A stretch of DNA of 37,087 bases from Burkholderiales bacterium (GTDB taxonomy: Bacteria > Pseudomonadota > Gammaproteobacteria > Burkholderiales > Burkholderiaceae_F), in NCBI GenBank assembly GCA_900290295.1, contig OMSW01000290.1, positions 360 through 37,446 on the forward strand, given 5' to 3'. Positions 1 to 10,338 of the stretch are shown here, in pieces; the first letter of the stretch is position 1; the number at the start of each line of letters is the position of its first letter. The notes under the pieces are model-generated. The model was not told where the DNA came from, searched no databases, and worked only from the letters and a program-made list of their open reading frames with translations. Made by a program: the position numbers and the translations under genes.

Positions 1-1101
1 GGTCACCGACGGCTCATACGAGGTCTTGAGCGCCTCCATGCGGCGCCGGACCTCGTAGAGCCGCTCAAGCGGGCTTGCGAAGCCGACCGGTAACTCGACG
101 GCTATGATTCCGAACCGGTTTCCCAACTCCAGGCCGCTGCCGGGGGGACGAAGATTTATGGGCACCAGCGCCCGTAGTTCGACGCCAGCGGTGTGGTCGC
201 CTTTTTCTTCCAGATATCCTTTGATGGCTCCGGCGACGGCCGCAAGCAGCATATCGTTCACCGAGCAGCCGAGCGCCCGGCTCACCGCCTTCACTTCGGG
301 CAGCGGGATCGGATCGGCCCAGGCCACCCGTTTGTCGCCAAGCGGCACCCCCTTGAGGCGGGTCGTGGTGTCCATGGGCATTAGTAACAGATAGGCGAGC
401 TCGGCCGCTACCCCCGTGCCTTGACGAAGGTAATCAAACGCCCGGGTCGGATGCGCCGCGACCTCGAGCGAGGCCTTCCAGACATCGTCGGACACCCGCA
501 ATCCGGTGCCGACCAGACGGCCCGCCATTCCGAACATGTCCTCCCATGCGACGCCGGCGCCCGGCTCTTTGTGGACGTTGTCCTTGCGCCTCGCGATGGG
601 CGCATCGGGCCGGTCGTCGGTCAGTGACAGCAAGACGTTGACGAGCGCGATGCCATCCGCGATGGCGTGATGGATCCGCATGACCACGGCGGCGCCGCCC
701 TCGTAATCCTCGACGATATGGTATTCCCAGAGCGGGTGCGCGCGGTCGAGCGACCGCCCCGCAAGCTCGGCCACGAAGCGCTGGAGCTCGGGCTTGCTGG
801 CGGCGCCCGGGAGGCGCGCGCGCTTAATGTGGTGCGTGAGGTCGAAATGCGGATCGTCGCACCACCAGAAACTGCCGGCGCGGGTCTCAACCCGCTGTCG
901 GAACCGGGAAAACGTGAGAATCCGCGTGGCGATCGTAGCTTCAAGCCGCTTGATGTCCACCGGCCCAGCAAGGGTCAGCACGCCGACGATAATCATCAGA
1001 TTGGCCGGTCGATCCATGCGCAGCCATGTGATATCGACCGGGTCCATGGGTTCGCTGTGTGACGTTTTCCGCGCTCTTGAGTCCGCGACTGGCTTCGTCA
1101 T
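1..1101 (-). CDS. Wax ester synthase/diacylglycerol acyltransferase (WS/DGAT), 3' end outside window
   Basis: Members of this family transfer an acyl group from acyl-CoA to a fatty alcohol or diacylglycerol, making storage wax esters or triacylglycerol, usually at the cytoplasmic membrane. The reading frame starts at the ATG at 1101 and stays open for 367 codons to the left edge, so the C-terminus is missing (family members are typically about 450-500 residues). Visible motifs are PLWE at residues 123-126, the catalytic HHxxxDG motif as HHAIADG at 144-150, and the conserved ND as VNDMLLA around 281-287, in the usual order and spacing. It is divergent from the next gene and has no visible operon partner in the window. 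Family assignment is firm; substrate choice (wax ester or triacylglycerol) cannot be read from the sequence. Confidence 0.92.
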   Translation of the reverse strand, partial: MTKPVADSRARKTSHSEPMDPVDITWLRMDRPANLMIIVGVLTLAGPVDIKRLEATIATRILTFSRFRQRVETRAGSFWWCDDPHFDLTHHIKRARLPGAASKPELQRFVAELAGRSLDRAHPLWEYHIVEDYEGGAAVVMRIHHAIADGIALVNVLLSLTDDRPDAPIARRKDNVHKEPGAGVAWEDMFGMAGRLVGTGLRVSDDVWKASLEVAAHPTRAFDYLRQGTGVAAELAYLLLMPMDTTTRLKGVPLGDKRVAWADPIPLPEVKAVSRALGCSVNDMLLAAVAGAIKGYLEEKGDHTAGVELRALVPINLRPPGSGLELGNRFGIIAVELPVGFASPLERLYEVRRRMEALKTSYEPSVT

Positions 1102-1537
1102 AGGGGGATCGTCCTTTTTGTTCAGACCGTTACGGCCGGCGGCGAAATTCATCGATCGATCAGCACCTCGCCCCGGTTAACGCTGTCGATGCCAGCAAGA
1201 CTCCCGATTCGTGTCACGCAACGGATTCTTGGGCCAAGGCGCAGCAATTTGCATGAAACCCTCGCCGACCCCATCATAGCGGTTGCAACGCGCGGCGTAC
1301 GTCTCAAAGCGCGCCGTACGCTTGCCATGGAACACGCGGCCGCTTGACTTGGTGTGATCGCCCGCCGACGGCGCAGCTCCCGAACCTTGCAATCAACGCA
1401 CCGGACGATCCGTGGATTTCGGGCGATGTGATGGTTCCCGGGTTGGAACTTGGCGTTTCGGCGCCGCGCTCGGATCGGACACAGGGGCGTGGCGCTCGGG
1501 TAGCGGCGGCATTTGCGCTTGGCGCGGGTGGACCTTC
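1102..1537. other. Intergenic region between divergent genes
   Basis: This 436-nt stretch separates the divergent acyltransferase and the 235-residue conserved protein. Only short overlapping frames without recognisable protein features are present. It must hold the promoters for both neighbours, but I could not pick out a convincing -35/-10 pair. No repeats or RNA genes were recognised. Confidence 0.5.
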
Positions 1538-2245
1538 ATGAAAGACCGAGAGGACGTAGTCGAGCGACTGACGCAACAGCTCGACCGCGCCGCAGCGCTT
1601 CGTGCCGCTGCCGGAGGCGACCCCAAGCTCGAAGCGGCCCGAGAGCGCCTGCGCGCCTGGCAGGCTGCGCGGCTCGCCCGCACCCATGCCGACCTGCTCG
1701 CAAGTCCGCGCATGGGGCTCGCTGCCACTTTCTTTCTGACCGATCTCTACGGCGCCGAGGACCTCACCAAGCTCGACGCCAATGTCAGGCGGGTCGTGCC
1801 GGCGATGACGCGGCTGCTGCCCGCCGCCGGTCTCGAGACCGTGGCGGAGGCCATCGAGTTGGAGACCCTGTCCGAAGATCTCGATTTCGCAATGGCGACG
1901 GCACTCGGGGCAAAGTCCGGCAAGCTCACGGCGGCGAGCTACGCGGCCGCGTATCGCGCCGTCGACCGCCGCGCCGATCGCGAGCGGCAGATTCATATCA
2001 TCGAGGGTCTCGGTGCGTCGCTCGATCGCCTCGTCCTCCAACCGTTCGCCGGGACGACCCTAGCGATGATGCACTGGCCAGCGCACCTTGCCGGCCTCGG
2101 CGTACTCCAGGACTTCCTGCAACGCGGTTACACGGCCTTCGTCAAGATGGGTGGCGCCACCGATTTCCTGGACTTGGTTGTCGGCCGGGAACGCAAGCTG
2201 CTCAAGGCCCTGTTTGCCGGCGACGACAGCCTGCTCGGCGGCTGA
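1538..2245 (+). CDS. Conserved protein of unknown function (FFLTDLYG family)
   Basis: The product is 235 residues, soluble-looking, mostly helical and rich in Ala, Leu, Arg and charged residues, with no signal peptide or membrane segment. The segment FFLTDLYGAEDL (about residues 67-78), followed by a stretch ending in a D-x-x-x-R-x-V-P pattern and later ELETLSEDLD, resembles a family of conserved hypothetical proteins that I recall from Burkholderiales and Rhodocyclales; no function is known to me. I chose the ATG at 1538 because the frame upstream (open back to 1412) has low-complexity Trp/Gly/Arg-rich content unlike protein. The ribosome-binding site is weak (GGTGGA a few bases upstream). 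Coding is supported by a long well-composed frame, but no function is proposed. Confidence 0.75.
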   Translation: MKDREDVVERLTQQLDRAAALRAAAGGDPKLEAARERLRAWQAARLARTHADLLASPRMGLAATFFLTDLYGAEDLTKLDANVRRVVPAMTRLLPAAGLETVAEAIELETLSEDLDFAMATALGAKSGKLTAASYAAAYRAVDRRADRERQIHIIEGLGASLDRLVLQPFAGTTLAMMHWPAHLAGLGVLQDFLQRGYTAFVKMGGATDFLDLVVGRERKLLKALFAGDDSLLGG

Positions 2246-2564
2246 CAACGCAGCGCAGGCGCCGCCCGGCTTGGTTGCCTGGCCGGGGCAGGTGCCTCAT
2301 TGCGGGCCATCGAGACGGCAAAGTGCGTATCTGGGATGGCCTGCGCAGGCAGTTTGCGCGAGAAATTCCGGGGGCGAAGCATTTCCTACCGTTCTATGTG
2401 TGTCACGCAATAGTGGCCAATTCGCAATGGGTGACGCCACCTGGGCGTTCAACTGCCCGCAATCGATACGAGGGGACGCGCCTTGGGTCGATTCGATCCT
2501 GCCCACGCTTGACGGACGTTCTCCCGCGGGCGTTCTGGCCAGGCGCGTGTTTCGGCAATTGCAT
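2246..2564. other. Intergenic region between convergent genes, with a weak hairpin
   Basis: This 319-nt stretch lies between the end of the conserved hypothetical gene and the end of the debranching-enzyme gene. It contains a small inverted repeat, CCCGGC at 2265-2270 with GCCGGG at 2282-2287, placed about 20 nt after the stop codon at 2245 and lacking a T-run; it might help termination. Frames crossing this region are continuations of antisense frames of the neighbours and show no recognisable protein. Confidence 0.4.
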
Positions 2565-4478
2565 TCACGGCTGCGGCGTCGGCACGTCCGGCGACGCTGT
2601 GCGCGCCAGCGCGCGCAGCAATTCTCCCAGCGACCAGGCCTGAAATGGGCAGCCGCGCGGCGCATGCGGCGGGTCGCCGTCGGCTATTTCGCAAACGTGG
2701 CCGAGTCCAGCAACGCGCAAGTGATCGAGCAGCGGCGCGAGAAACCTGTGGCGCGCCTCGGCGCGGCGCGCGCGGTCGTCGCCGTTGACGATGAGCCATG
2801 CGTCGACGAACGGACCGATAAGCCAGGGCCAGACCGTGCCTTGATGGTAGGCAGCGTCACGTTCGGCGATCCCACCTTCATAGCGTGGACGATACGCCGG
2901 ATCATTGGGCGCCAACGAGCGCAGGCCCATCGGCGTCAACAGTTCGCGTTCGACGGTTTTCACGACGGCGGCCGCGATGCTGCCCGATACGATCGGAAAG
3001 GGCAGGCCGCCTACGGCCAGGATCTGATTCGGGCGGACGCTTGCATCGAGGCGGCCGGCAACGTGGTCGACATCGACGACGTCGTAGAGGCACATTGCTC
3101 TCTCGTTCCAGTAGCGCTTTTCGAAGGCCGCACATGCCCGATCGGCCGTCTTAAAAAAATGCGGGCCCGCGCAGCGCAGCGCGTTAATCCACAATGCCTG
3201 AACCTCCACCGGCTTGCCGATACGCGGCGTGATGACGCGGTTGCCAACCTTGGCGTCCATCCACGTAAGCTGCGACCCCGGTACTCCGCACGCGAGCAAG
3301 CCATCGACGTCCATGCGTATGCCGAAGCGAGTCCCCGCCGCATAGCTTTCGAGTATCGCCGTCGCAGCGCCGAGAAGTCGTTCGCGAAATTCGGGCGGGG
3401 GCCGCGCCATAGTAAGGTATTCATACACGACGACCACAAACCAGAGCGAGGCGTCGACCGAATTGAACTCTGGCGTCTCCCCATTATCGGGAAAGCGATT
3501 CGGCACCATCCCCTGGGAGACCGTACCGGCCCAGGTTTCCAATATCGACGCTGCGATATCGAAGCAGCGGCGTCCGAGGACAAGACCGCGCATTGCAATG
3601 AAGGTATCGCGCCCCCAGTCCGTGAACCACGGATAGCCGGCAATGATGGAATGCCCCGTGCCACGACGAATGATGTAGGCCTCCGCCGCCCGGTCGAGCG
3701 GTGCAAGCGCCTTGCGTCGCCGCGCCTCACGAGCGCGGATCTGCGCCGCAATCGCCACTGCATTGCCCCCCGCGTTGTCCGCGGCCCGCAGCACGAGCAC
3801 TGCATCGGTTTTGTCGAGGGAGAAGCGAAATGTCCCGGGAGCAGCCAGATCTTCGATGCACTCCAGTCCGCGTTCGGCTTCCTCGCGATAAAGAAAATTT
3901 CGATACCACGTGGGCTCCTGCGTATAGTGCCCGTTTGTTAGAGCGGCGACGCCGGGAAGACCGGCATAGGGCCGCCACGTCGCGTTTCCATCGACGATCT
4001 GTGCCGTGAAGTCGAACGCCGGATTCTCCTTTGTCAGCGCGTGGAAGCTGCGCCCGGAGAGCAGCGGCCGCACGGAAAGTGTCGTGGCGCAAGCGTCTCC
4101 GGTCATTCGCCACGTGAGCAGCACTGTGCCGTCGGAGCGATCGACGACGATCTCATGAACGATGTAAACGCCGCTCGCGACGCAAAACGTCCATTGTGGC
4201 CAGGGATCGCGGGCGAAGTCGACGAGCCCGTCGATGCCGCGCGGATAGATGACATCGGGCGCGTATCGGTGCGTGCTAAGTGGAACCCTGTCGAGCCCGA
4301 TCTCGATCCACGATTCCACACCGTTCACCAATGCCACTCGGTCAGCAGGCGGGTGCCGGGGGGCCAGCAGCAGGGCGTGATAGCGCCGGGTGCGGATGCC
4401 GCCGACCGTGCCGGAGGCAAACCCGCCCAGCTCGTCGCTCTCAAGCCATTCGGCATCCTCGGGGGCACGCTCGTTCAC
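2565..4478 (-). CDS. Amylo-alpha-1,6-glucosidase (glycogen debranching-type, GH133)
   Basis: The 637-residue product has the two-part layout of bacterial/archaeal glycogen debranching enzymes. The N-terminal sugar-binding domain contains [14 protein letters not shown] (about 14-27) followed by RTRRYHALL (29-37). The catalytic (alpha/alpha)6-barrel domain contains [15 protein letters not shown] (281-295), VDASLWF (341-347), LTWMDAK (404-410) and [10 protein letters not shown] (547-556). The family hydrolyses alpha-1,6-linked glucose at branch points of glycogen or related glucans in the cytoplasm. There is no secretion signal. Its ATG overlaps the stop of the upstream GH63-like gene by 4 nt (ATGA), so the two are very probably translationally coupled. 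No glycogen synthase or branching gene is in the window, so the natural glucan is not established. Length matches the family. Confidence 0.93.
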   Translation of the reverse strand: MNERAPEDAEWLESDELGGFASGTVGGIRTRRYHALLLAPRHPPADRVALVNGVESWIEIGLDRVPLSTHRYAPDVIYPRGIDGLVDFARDPWPQWTFCVASGVYIVHEIVVDRSDGTVLLTWRMTGDACATTLSVRPLLSGRSFHALTKENPAFDFTAQIVDGNATWRPYAGLPGVAALTNGHYTQEPTWYRNFLYREEAERGLECIEDLAAPGTFRFSLDKTDAVLVLRAADNAGGNAVAIAAQIRAREARRRKALAPLDRAAEAYIIRRGTGHSIIAGYPWFTDWGRDTFIAMRGLVLGRRCFDIAASILETWAGTVSQGMVPNRFPDNGETPEFNSVDASLWFVVVVYEYLTMARPPPEFRERLLGAATAILESYAAGTRFGIRMDVDGLLACGVPGSQLTWMDAKVGNRVITPRIGKPVEVQALWINALRCAGPHFFKTADRACAAFEKRYWNERAMCLYDVVDVDHVAGRLDASVRPNQILAVGGLPFPIVSGSIAAAVVKTVERELLTPMGLRSLAPNDPAYRPRYEGGIAERDAAYHQGTVWPWLIGPFVDAWLIVNGDDRARRAEARHRFLAPLLDHLRVAGLGHVCEIADGDPPHAPRGCPFQAWSLGELLRALARTASPDVPTPQP

Positions 4479-7186
4479 GGATCCGGCTCTTTGAGGAACA
4501 ACTCGCCACCGTCGACCAGACTGGGCGGCTTACCTTGCAGGGCGTATTCCCCGTATTGTTGAATGAGCTTGGCGACGACCCCGGTCCAGCCAGTCTGATG
4601 GCTGGCCCCGAGCCCCGCGCCGTTCTCGCCATGGAAGTACTCGTAGAACAGGATGAGGTCGCGCCAGTGGGGGTCGGTCTGGAACTTCTCGCGGTTGCCA
4701 TACACCGGCCGGCGTCCGGACTTGTCCTTCAGGAAAATACTGATTAGCCGGTACGACAAATCGGTTGTGACATCCCACAGCGTGGCTTGCGTTCCCGATC
4801 CCTGCGGCAACTGGACTTTGAGGGCGTCACCGAGGAAGTAATGGTGCTTCTGCAGCGCTTCGATCAACAGAAAATTCAAGGGAAACCAAACAGGTCCTCG
4901 CCAGTTGGAATTGCCGCCGAATAGCCCGCTCGTTGACTCTCCCGGTTCGTAATCGAGTATGAACTGATGCCCGTCAAGTTGCAGGACGAACGGCTGCGCG
5001 GCGTGGCGCTTCGACACCGATCGCACGCCGTAGGGGCTCAGCATCCCGTCGGGGTCGAGCACGTGCGCGAGGATGCGCTCGAGCTTGTGCGAATCCACGA
5101 GCGCAAGGCGGAAGCGGTCCTCGATCCCGACGTGGGTAACGTCCGCAAGGCCCTGCAGCAGATCCGGCCGATACTGGTTGAACCAGCGAACACGCCGACC
5201 AAAATCCGCAAAGCGCCGAATATTTGCGCGATCGCCGATCGCAATCGCCATAGCCGGTATCAGGCCGGCGATCGTCTGCGCCATGATCGGAATGGAGCGT
5301 CCATCCGGCAGTTTCAACTCATCGAAATAAAAGCCCTCGGCCTCGTGCCACAAACCGCCCCTGCGCCCGCCCATGCGATTGACCGCGGCGCCAATGTAGA
5401 CAAAGTGCTCGAAAAATTTGGTGGCGAGATCCTCGTAGACATGATCCTCCTCCGCCAGGGCGAGCGCTATGGTGAGAAGATTCAGGCAATACGTCGCCAT
5501 CCAGCTCGTCCCATCGGCCTGCTTGAGCTGGCCTCCGGATGGCAATCCCGACGAGCGATCCAGCACACCGATGTTGTCGAGTCCGAGGAAACCACCTTCA
5601 AAGATGTTGTTGCCTTCAGCGTCCTTGCGGTTGACCCACCAGGTGAAATTGATCACAAGCTTCTGAAAGATTCGCTCGAGAAACGCCCGGTCCTTCCGAC
5701 CGTACATCTTTTCCTCGATCTGAGCCACGCGAATCGCTGCCCAGGCGTGCACCGGCGGATTGACATCGCCGAACGCCCACTCGTACGCGGGGATCTGTCC
5801 GTTCGGATGCATATACCACTCGCGCGTCAACAGCAGCAGCTGCTCCTTCGCGAAATCCGGATCGATCATTGCGAACGTTACGACATGGAACGCCAGATCC
5901 CACGCCGCGAACCACGGGTACTCCCACTTATCCGGCATCGAGAGCACGTCACCCGCGGCCAGATGCCACCAGCCATGATTGCGTCCGCGCTTGCGCGCCT
6001 CCGGCGGTTTCGGCCCGGCCGGATCGCCACTAAGCCATCGAACGACCATGTAGCGGTAGTATTGCTTCGACCACAGCATTCCAGCGAACGCCTGCCGCTG
6101 GATGTTGCGCATGTCGTCGGGAAGCGCGAACGGCGTGATCCGGGCATAGAATTCGTCGGCCTCGCGTCGTCGCAGCTCGAGCGTGGAATCGAACTCGCCT
6201 GCGGCCGGCGCAGCCGGATCCGCAGCGGTGCAAAGGCGCAGCCGGATGACGGTGCTCTCGCCGCCCGCAATCGCACGCACGTAATGCGCCGCGGCCTTGG
6301 TCCCGCTTTGCCCGGGGCGTACGGCGTCAGGACGCCCATCGACGACATGTGAATGAAACGCGTCCTTCACGAACGGCGATGCGTTCGGAACACCAAAGAG
6401 GCGCTCGTAATTGGTTTCATTTTCCGTGAACAGCAGCTCGTCCGGCACCTCGCCGTGGAGCCAGTACGGCTCGAGCAGTCGATGCGCTGTCTTGAGCACG
6501 AAACGCTCGCCATCGACGCGTGCCACGTCGATATGCGGCTTAGGCCGATCCAGGTACCACGACCAGTCATTCTTGAACCAAAGCGTCGGCAACAGATGCA
6601 ATGTCGCGACCTCGGGCCCCCGGTTGACGGCGGTTATCCGGATTAGGACGTCATCGGGCGCGGCCTTTGCATACTCGACGAACACGTCGAAATATCGGTC
6701 ATCGTCGAAAATGCCCGTATCAAGCAACTCGTACTCCGGCGCCTGTCGGCCACGTCGGCGATTCTCGGCCTCCAGCTGGGCGTAGGGAAATGCCCGCTGC
6801 GGATACTTGTAAAGGAGTTTCATGTACGCGTGGCTGGGTACGTTGTCCAGGTAAAAGTAGTACTCCTTGACGTCCTCGCCGTGGTTGCCCTCGTTGCCGC
6901 TAAGCCCGAACATCCGTTCCTTGAGAATCGGATCGGCGCCGTTCCACAGCGCGAGCGCGAAGCAAAGCAGCTGGCGGTCGTCGCAGATGCCGGCAATGCC
7001 GTCCTCGCCCCAGCGATAGGCGCGCGAGCGCGCGCTGTCGTGCGGAAGATATTCCCAAGCGGTGCCGTCGGCGCTGTAATCCTCGCGCACGGTTCCCCAC
7101 TGCCGTTCGCTTAGGTACGGACCCCAACGGCGCCACGCTTGCGTGCCCGCGCGGGACGCCGCAAGCCGTTTTTCTTCTTCAGTCAC
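4475..7186 (-). CDS. GH63-like glucosidase (MGH1-type glycoside hydrolase)
   Basis: The product is 903 residues from the GTG at 7186. The start is inferred: upstream of it the frame is open to a TTG at 7267, but recognisable homology begins with TEEEKRL and then [19 protein letters not shown] (20-38), and the GTG is preceded by a GGGGTG stretch. Further hallmarks are RWGEDGIAG (58-66), a central AWDLAFHVV segment where the family places its acid catalyst, [11 protein letters not shown], and near the C-terminus [16 protein letters not shown], typical of the GH63/trehalase-like (alpha/alpha)6-barrel clan. Characterised relatives release glucose from oligosaccharides or act on glucosylglycerate-type compounds; the substrate here is unknown. 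No signal peptide is evident, so it is probably cytoplasmic. It is the first gene of a two-gene unit with the debranching enzyme. Confidence 0.88.
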   Translation of the reverse strand: MTEEEKRLAASRAGTQAWRRWGPYLSERQWGTVREDYSADGTAWEYLPHDSARSRAYRWGEDGIAGICDDRQLLCFALALWNGADPILKERMFGLSGNEGNHGEDVKEYYFYLDNVPSHAYMKLLYKYPQRAFPYAQLEAENRRRGRQAPEYELLDTGIFDDDRYFDVFVEYAKAAPDDVLIRITAVNRGPEVATLHLLPTLWFKNDWSWYLDRPKPHIDVARVDGERFVLKTAHRLLEPYWLHGEVPDELLFTENETNYERLFGVPNASPFVKDAFHSHVVDGRPDAVRPGQSGTKAAAHYVRAIAGGESTVIRLRLCTAADPAAPAAGEFDSTLELRRREADEFYARITPFALPDDMRNIQRQAFAGMLWSKQYYRYMVVRWLSGDPAGPKPPEARKRGRNHGWWHLAAGDVLSMPDKWEYPWFAAWDLAFHVVTFAMIDPDFAKEQLLLLTREWYMHPNGQIPAYEWAFGDVNPPVHAWAAIRVAQIEEKMYGRKDRAFLERIFQKLVINFTWWVNRKDAEGNNIFEGGFLGLDNIGVLDRSSGLPSGGQLKQADGTSWMATYCLNLLTIALALAEEDHVYEDLATKFFEHFVYIGAAVNRMGGRRGGLWHEAEGFYFDELKLPDGRSIPIMAQTIAGLIPAMAIAIGDRANIRRFADFGRRVRWFNQYRPDLLQGLADVTHVGIEDRFRLALVDSHKLERILAHVLDPDGMLSPYGVRSVSKRHAAQPFVLQLDGHQFILDYEPGESTSGLFGGNSNWRGPVWFPLNFLLIEALQKHHYFLGDALKVQLPQGSGTQATLWDVTTDLSYRLISIFLKDKSGRRPVYGNREKFQTDPHWRDLILFYEYFHGENGAGLGASHQTGWTGVVAKLIQQYGEYALQGKPPSLVDGGELFLKEPDP

Positions 7187-7551
7187 ATCCGCACCCCGTC
7201 GCCACAGCGTCGCGGCAACAGTCGTTGAGAAGTTCGCGTTGCCTGGATCTCGACGTTCTCCGGCCAAATTTTGACACTGCTGTCGGGGTCGCCGTGCCGG
7301 TCAACGCGTCACCCATACAGGGTATAGCATCGTATTGCCCTTGTACGCGCCAATGACAATGCAAGACGATACTGCATCGGCAGCGCGGATCTGCGGCGTG
7401 GCCGGCGTATGATTTAAAAGAAGTCAACAATCGAGCGACGCATTGAAAATCGGGACTGATTGAAGCGCAATGTGACCAACGCTTCAGCGGGCGCCAACCT
7501 TGGTGTGCCGCCGTCCATTCACGCCGTACTGGCAATTTCGTAGGCCGCGCG
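7187..7551. other. Divergent intergenic region between GH63-like gene and tal
   Basis: This 365-nt region must contain the promoters of the glycosidase pair (minus) and the pentose-phosphate operon (plus). Candidate boxes such as TATGAT near 7417 (plus) and TTGTCA/TACGAT around 7340-7370 (minus) are visible but with poor partners or spacing, so no promoter is asserted. The minus-strand frame from 7186 to 7267 is open but does not look like protein. No RNA gene or repeat was recognised. Confidence 0.45.
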
Positions 7552-8637
7552 ATGAAAGCGACGCAAAAACTCCACGAGTTAGGCCAGAGCATCTGGCTCG
7601 ACAACATTACCCGTGACCTGCTGACAACTGGAACGCTCAAGCGCTACATTGACGAGATGTCGGTTACCGGGCTCACTTCGAATCCCACAATTTTCGACAG
7701 TGCGCTCAAGAGCGGCGCCGCCTACGATGCGGCCATTCGTGATAAGAGGCGACGGGCCCGGTCACACGAGGAGCTGTTTTTCGATCTGGCGCTGGAGGAC
7801 ATCACGCGGGCCGCGGACCTGTTGCGTGCGACCTATGAGCGGACTTGCGGCGTCGACGGGTTCGTGTCGCTCGAGGTCTCGCCGCTGCTTGCGCATGATG
7901 CCAAGGCCACGCTTGCCCAGGCCAAGGAACTAGCCGCGCGCGCTGGGCGGCCGAACCTGTTGATCAAGATTCCGGGAACTGTCGAAGGTCTTCGGGCAAT
8001 CGAGGAGGCAATCTTTGCCGGTGTTTCGATAAATGTGACGCTGCTGTTTTCGCCTGAGCAATATATTGCGGCGGCGGAGGCTTATCTGCGCGGCATCGAG
8101 CGCCGCATTGCCGAAGGGCTTGCGCCGAGCGTCACCTCGGTCGCGTCGCTTTTCGTCAGCCGGTGGGACGTCGCCGTGATGGGCAAGGTGCCCGATTCGC
8201 TGATCAACCAGCTCGGCATCGCCGTGGCGCGGCGTACGTACAAGGCATACTGTGACCTGATCGCTACGCCGCGCTACCTGCGCGCGATGAATGCGGGCGC
8301 ACGGCCGCAGCGCCTGCTGCTGGCAAGCACGGGAACGAAGGATCCGAAGGCGTCCGATATCCTGTACGTCAAGGCACTGGCGGCACCGCAAACGGTCAAC
8401 ACCATGCCCGAAGGCACGTTGAGAGCCTTTGCCGACCACGGCGAAGTGGGGGAACCAATGCCAGCGGACGGCGGAGACTGCGAAGCGGTGCTTGGCCGGT
8501 TCGAGAACGCCGGGATCGATGTCGACGCGCTCGCCGTGAGGCTGCAGGACGAAGGGGCAGATGCGTTCGTCAAATCGTGGAACGATTTGTTGGCCGTAAC
8601 GGCCTCGAAGAGCGCCGCGCTGGAGAAAACGGGTTGA
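7552..8637 (+). CDS. tal: Transaldolase
   Basis: Transaldolase moves a dihydroxyacetone unit between sedoheptulose-7-phosphate and glyceraldehyde-3-phosphate in the non-oxidative pentose phosphate pathway. The 361-residue product shows TSNPTIFD (42-49), SLEVSP (106-111), and LLIKIPGT with the Schiff-base lysine at K139, then the SVTSVASLFVSRWD segment (193-206). The length is that of the longer transaldolase subfamily found next to other pentose-phosphate genes. It is the first gene of the operon tal-ROK kinase-gnd-zwf-pgl; the next gene follows after 48 nt. Confidence 0.96.
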   Translation: MKATQKLHELGQSIWLDNITRDLLTTGTLKRYIDEMSVTGLTSNPTIFDSALKSGAAYDAAIRDKRRRARSHEELFFDLALEDITRAADLLRATYERTCGVDGFVSLEVSPLLAHDAKATLAQAKELAARAGRPNLLIKIPGTVEGLRAIEEAIFAGVSINVTLLFSPEQYIAAAEAYLRGIERRIAEGLAPSVTSVASLFVSRWDVAVMGKVPDSLINQLGIAVARRTYKAYCDLIATPRYLRAMNAGARPQRLLLASTGTKDPKASDILYVKALAAPQTVNTMPEGTLRAFADHGEVGEPMPADGGDCEAVLGRFENAGIDVDALAVRLQDEGADAFVKSWNDLLAVTASKSAALEKTG

Positions 8638-8685
8638 TTCGCGCGGCAAGGAAGCGGCGTACGCCCACGACAGGAGAGCGACTTC

Positions 8686-9411
8686 TTGCCAAGGAACGAC
8701 ACTAGGCCCTCTATGAAAGTGCTCGTCGTTGATGTTGGCGGTACCCACGTCAAGATCCTCGCAACGGGACGGCGTGCCAAGCGGGAATTTCTCTCCGGTC
8801 CCTCGCTTACCGCGGAACAAATGGTCGCCGGCGTCAAGAAGCTCGCGCGAGGTTGGACGTGTGACGTCGTGAGCGTCGGGTACCCCGGACCGGTACTGCG
8901 CAATCGCCCGGTCGCTGAGCCGCACAATCTGGCGGCCGGGTGGGTCGGGTTCGACTACGCCGGTGCATTCGGACGGCCGGTCAAAATGATCAACGACGCG
9001 GCGATGCAGGCGCTCGGCAGCTATCGGGGTGGCAACATGCTCTTTCTGGGGCTTGGAACGGGCCTGGGCTCGGCGCTTATTGTCGGCGGCATCGTTGAAC
9101 CGATGGAACTCAGCCACCTCCCATATCGAAAAAAGACCTACGAGGACTACGTCGGGCTGCGGGGCCTTACCAAGCTGGGCAAGAAGAAGTGGCGCGAGTG
9201 TGTAAACGACGTCGTTGTTCGCCTGCGCGTGGCTCTGGAGCCGGATGAGGTCGTGATCGGGGGAGGCAACGCGGCGCTACTTGGCGATTTGCCTCCGGAT
9301 TGCCGGCTGGTTGACAACTCGAGCGCCTTTCTCGGTGGCTTCCGGATTTGGGAGAACCCCCACGCCGAGGTGGCTTGCAATTGCAATGGGAGGAGTCCGT
9401 CATGCAGTTAG
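8686..9411 (+). CDS. ROK-family sugar kinase, polyphosphate-glucokinase-like
   Basis: The product phosphorylates a hexose, probably glucose, feeding Zwf in the same operon. With the TTG start at 8686 it is 241 residues. Residues 14-23 (VVDVGGTHVK) are the phosphate-binding loop, VGYPGP (65-70) and INDAAMQALG (103-112, catalytic Asp 104) follow, then GLGTGLGSA, and MELSHLP in the place of the ExxH motif of polyphosphate glucokinases. The usual ROK zinc motif CxCGxxGC is absent, as in polyphosphate glucokinases. The TTG has a well-spaced AGGAG (8672-8676, 9-nt spacer); an ATG at 8713 lacks one, but alignment of the family would fit it (232 residues). The last 10 nt overlap gnd, whose ribosome-binding site lies inside this gene. 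Use of polyphosphate rather than ATP is inferred from family resemblance. Confidence 0.82.
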   Translation: MPRNDTRPSMKVLVVDVGGTHVKILATGRRAKREFLSGPSLTAEQMVAGVKKLARGWTCDVVSVGYPGPVLRNRPVAEPHNLAAGWVGFDYAGAFGRPVKMINDAAMQALGSYRGGNMLFLGLGTGLGSALIVGGIVEPMELSHLPYRKKTYEDYVGLRGLTKLGKKKWRECVNDVVVRLRVALEPDEVVIGGGNAALLGDLPPDCRLVDNSSAFLGGFRIWENPHAEVACNCNGRSPSCS

Positions 9412-10316
9412 GAATGATCGGCCTTGGCCGAATGGGCGCGAACATGGTGCGAAGGCTCATGCGGGGCGGGCATCATTGCGTCGTCTTTGATATGTCGCCC
9501 AAGGCTGTGGCAGAGCTCGCGCGGGAAAACGCCGTCGGCACCGCGTCGCTTGGGGAATTCGCCGCGAAGCTCGTGAGGCCGCGTGTTGTCTGGCTGATGG
9601 TGCCAGCGGCCGTGGTCGACAAGACGATTGCCGACCTTGTGCCACAACTGGACGCCGACGACGTTCTGATCGACGGCGGTAATTCGTATTACGTCGACGA
9701 CATCCGCCGCGCGAAGGAACTTGCGCCCAAAGGCATCCATTACGTCGACGTCGGGACGAGCGGCGGCGTCTGGGGGCTTGAGCGCGGCTATTGCATGATG
9801 ATCGGCGGCGAGACGGCAAGCGTCAGTCGTCTTAGCCCAATTTTTGAAACGCTTGTCAAGATGGTCCACAACGGCATCGAATACGGCATCATGGCTGCAT
9901 ACGCCGAGGGCCTGGGCGTATTGCGCGCGGCCAACGTCGGCAAACAGATGTCCGCCGCCGATTCCGAGACGACACCGCTGCGAGATCCTGAACACTACCA
10001 GTACGACTTGAACCTGCCGGAGATCACGGAAGTTTGGCGCCGTGGCAGCGTCATCACGTCGTGGTTGCTCGACCTCATCGCAACGGCGCTGCTCCAGGAT
10101 CCGGCACTCGCGCGGTTTTCCGGTCGCGTTTCCGATTCCGGCGAAGGCCGTTGGACGATCAAGGCCGGCATCGACGAGTGCGTCCCGACACCCGTACTCA
10201 CGACGGCGCTCTACGAACGATTCAGCTCGCGCGGTGAGGCCGATTTCCAGAACAAGTTGCTTTCCGCGATGCGCTACGAGTTCGGCGGCCACCTCGAGAA
10301 GCCCGCCGCCAAGTAG
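9402..10316 (+). CDS. gnd: 6-phosphogluconate dehydrogenase, decarboxylating (short type)
   Basis: Oxidatively decarboxylates 6-phosphogluconate to ribulose-5-phosphate. The 304-residue product belongs to the short form of the family (about 300-335 residues, against about 470 for the E. coli type), many members of which prefer NAD+. Motifs: dinucleotide-binding GLGRMG (7-12), DGGNSYY (91-97), GTSGGVWG (118-125), and the substrate-binding HNGIEYG segment. The ATG at 9402 was chosen over an upstream in-frame start at 9348 because AGGAG at 9391-9395 lies 6 nt before it and the Rossmann motif starts immediately after. It overlaps the preceding kinase gene by 10 nt, consistent with coupled translation. 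Confidence 0.95.
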   Translation: MQLGMIGLGRMGANMVRRLMRGGHHCVVFDMSPKAVAELARENAVGTASLGEFAAKLVRPRVVWLMVPAAVVDKTIADLVPQLDADDVLIDGGNSYYVDDIRRAKELAPKGIHYVDVGTSGGVWGLERGYCMMIGGETASVSRLSPIFETLVKMVHNGIEYGIMAAYAEGLGVLRAANVGKQMSAADSETTPLRDPEHYQYDLNLPEITEVWRRGSVITSWLLDLIATALLQDPALARFSGRVSDSGEGRWTIKAGIDECVPTPVLTTALYERFSSRGEADFQNKLLSAMRYEFGGHLEKPAAK

Positions 10317-10338
10317 CCGTGCGCAAGGTGAACTCCCG

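Noticed and set aside
2088-3941. 617-codon plus-strand open frame over the debranching enzyme region
   Set aside because: It is antisense to a clearly conserved amylo-alpha-1,6-glucosidase gene, and its translation shows no protein family features; long mirror frames are usual in G+C-rich DNA.
7930-9117. 395-codon minus-strand open frame across tal and the ROK kinase
   Set aside because: It spans two plus-strand genes and their junction and has no recognisable content.
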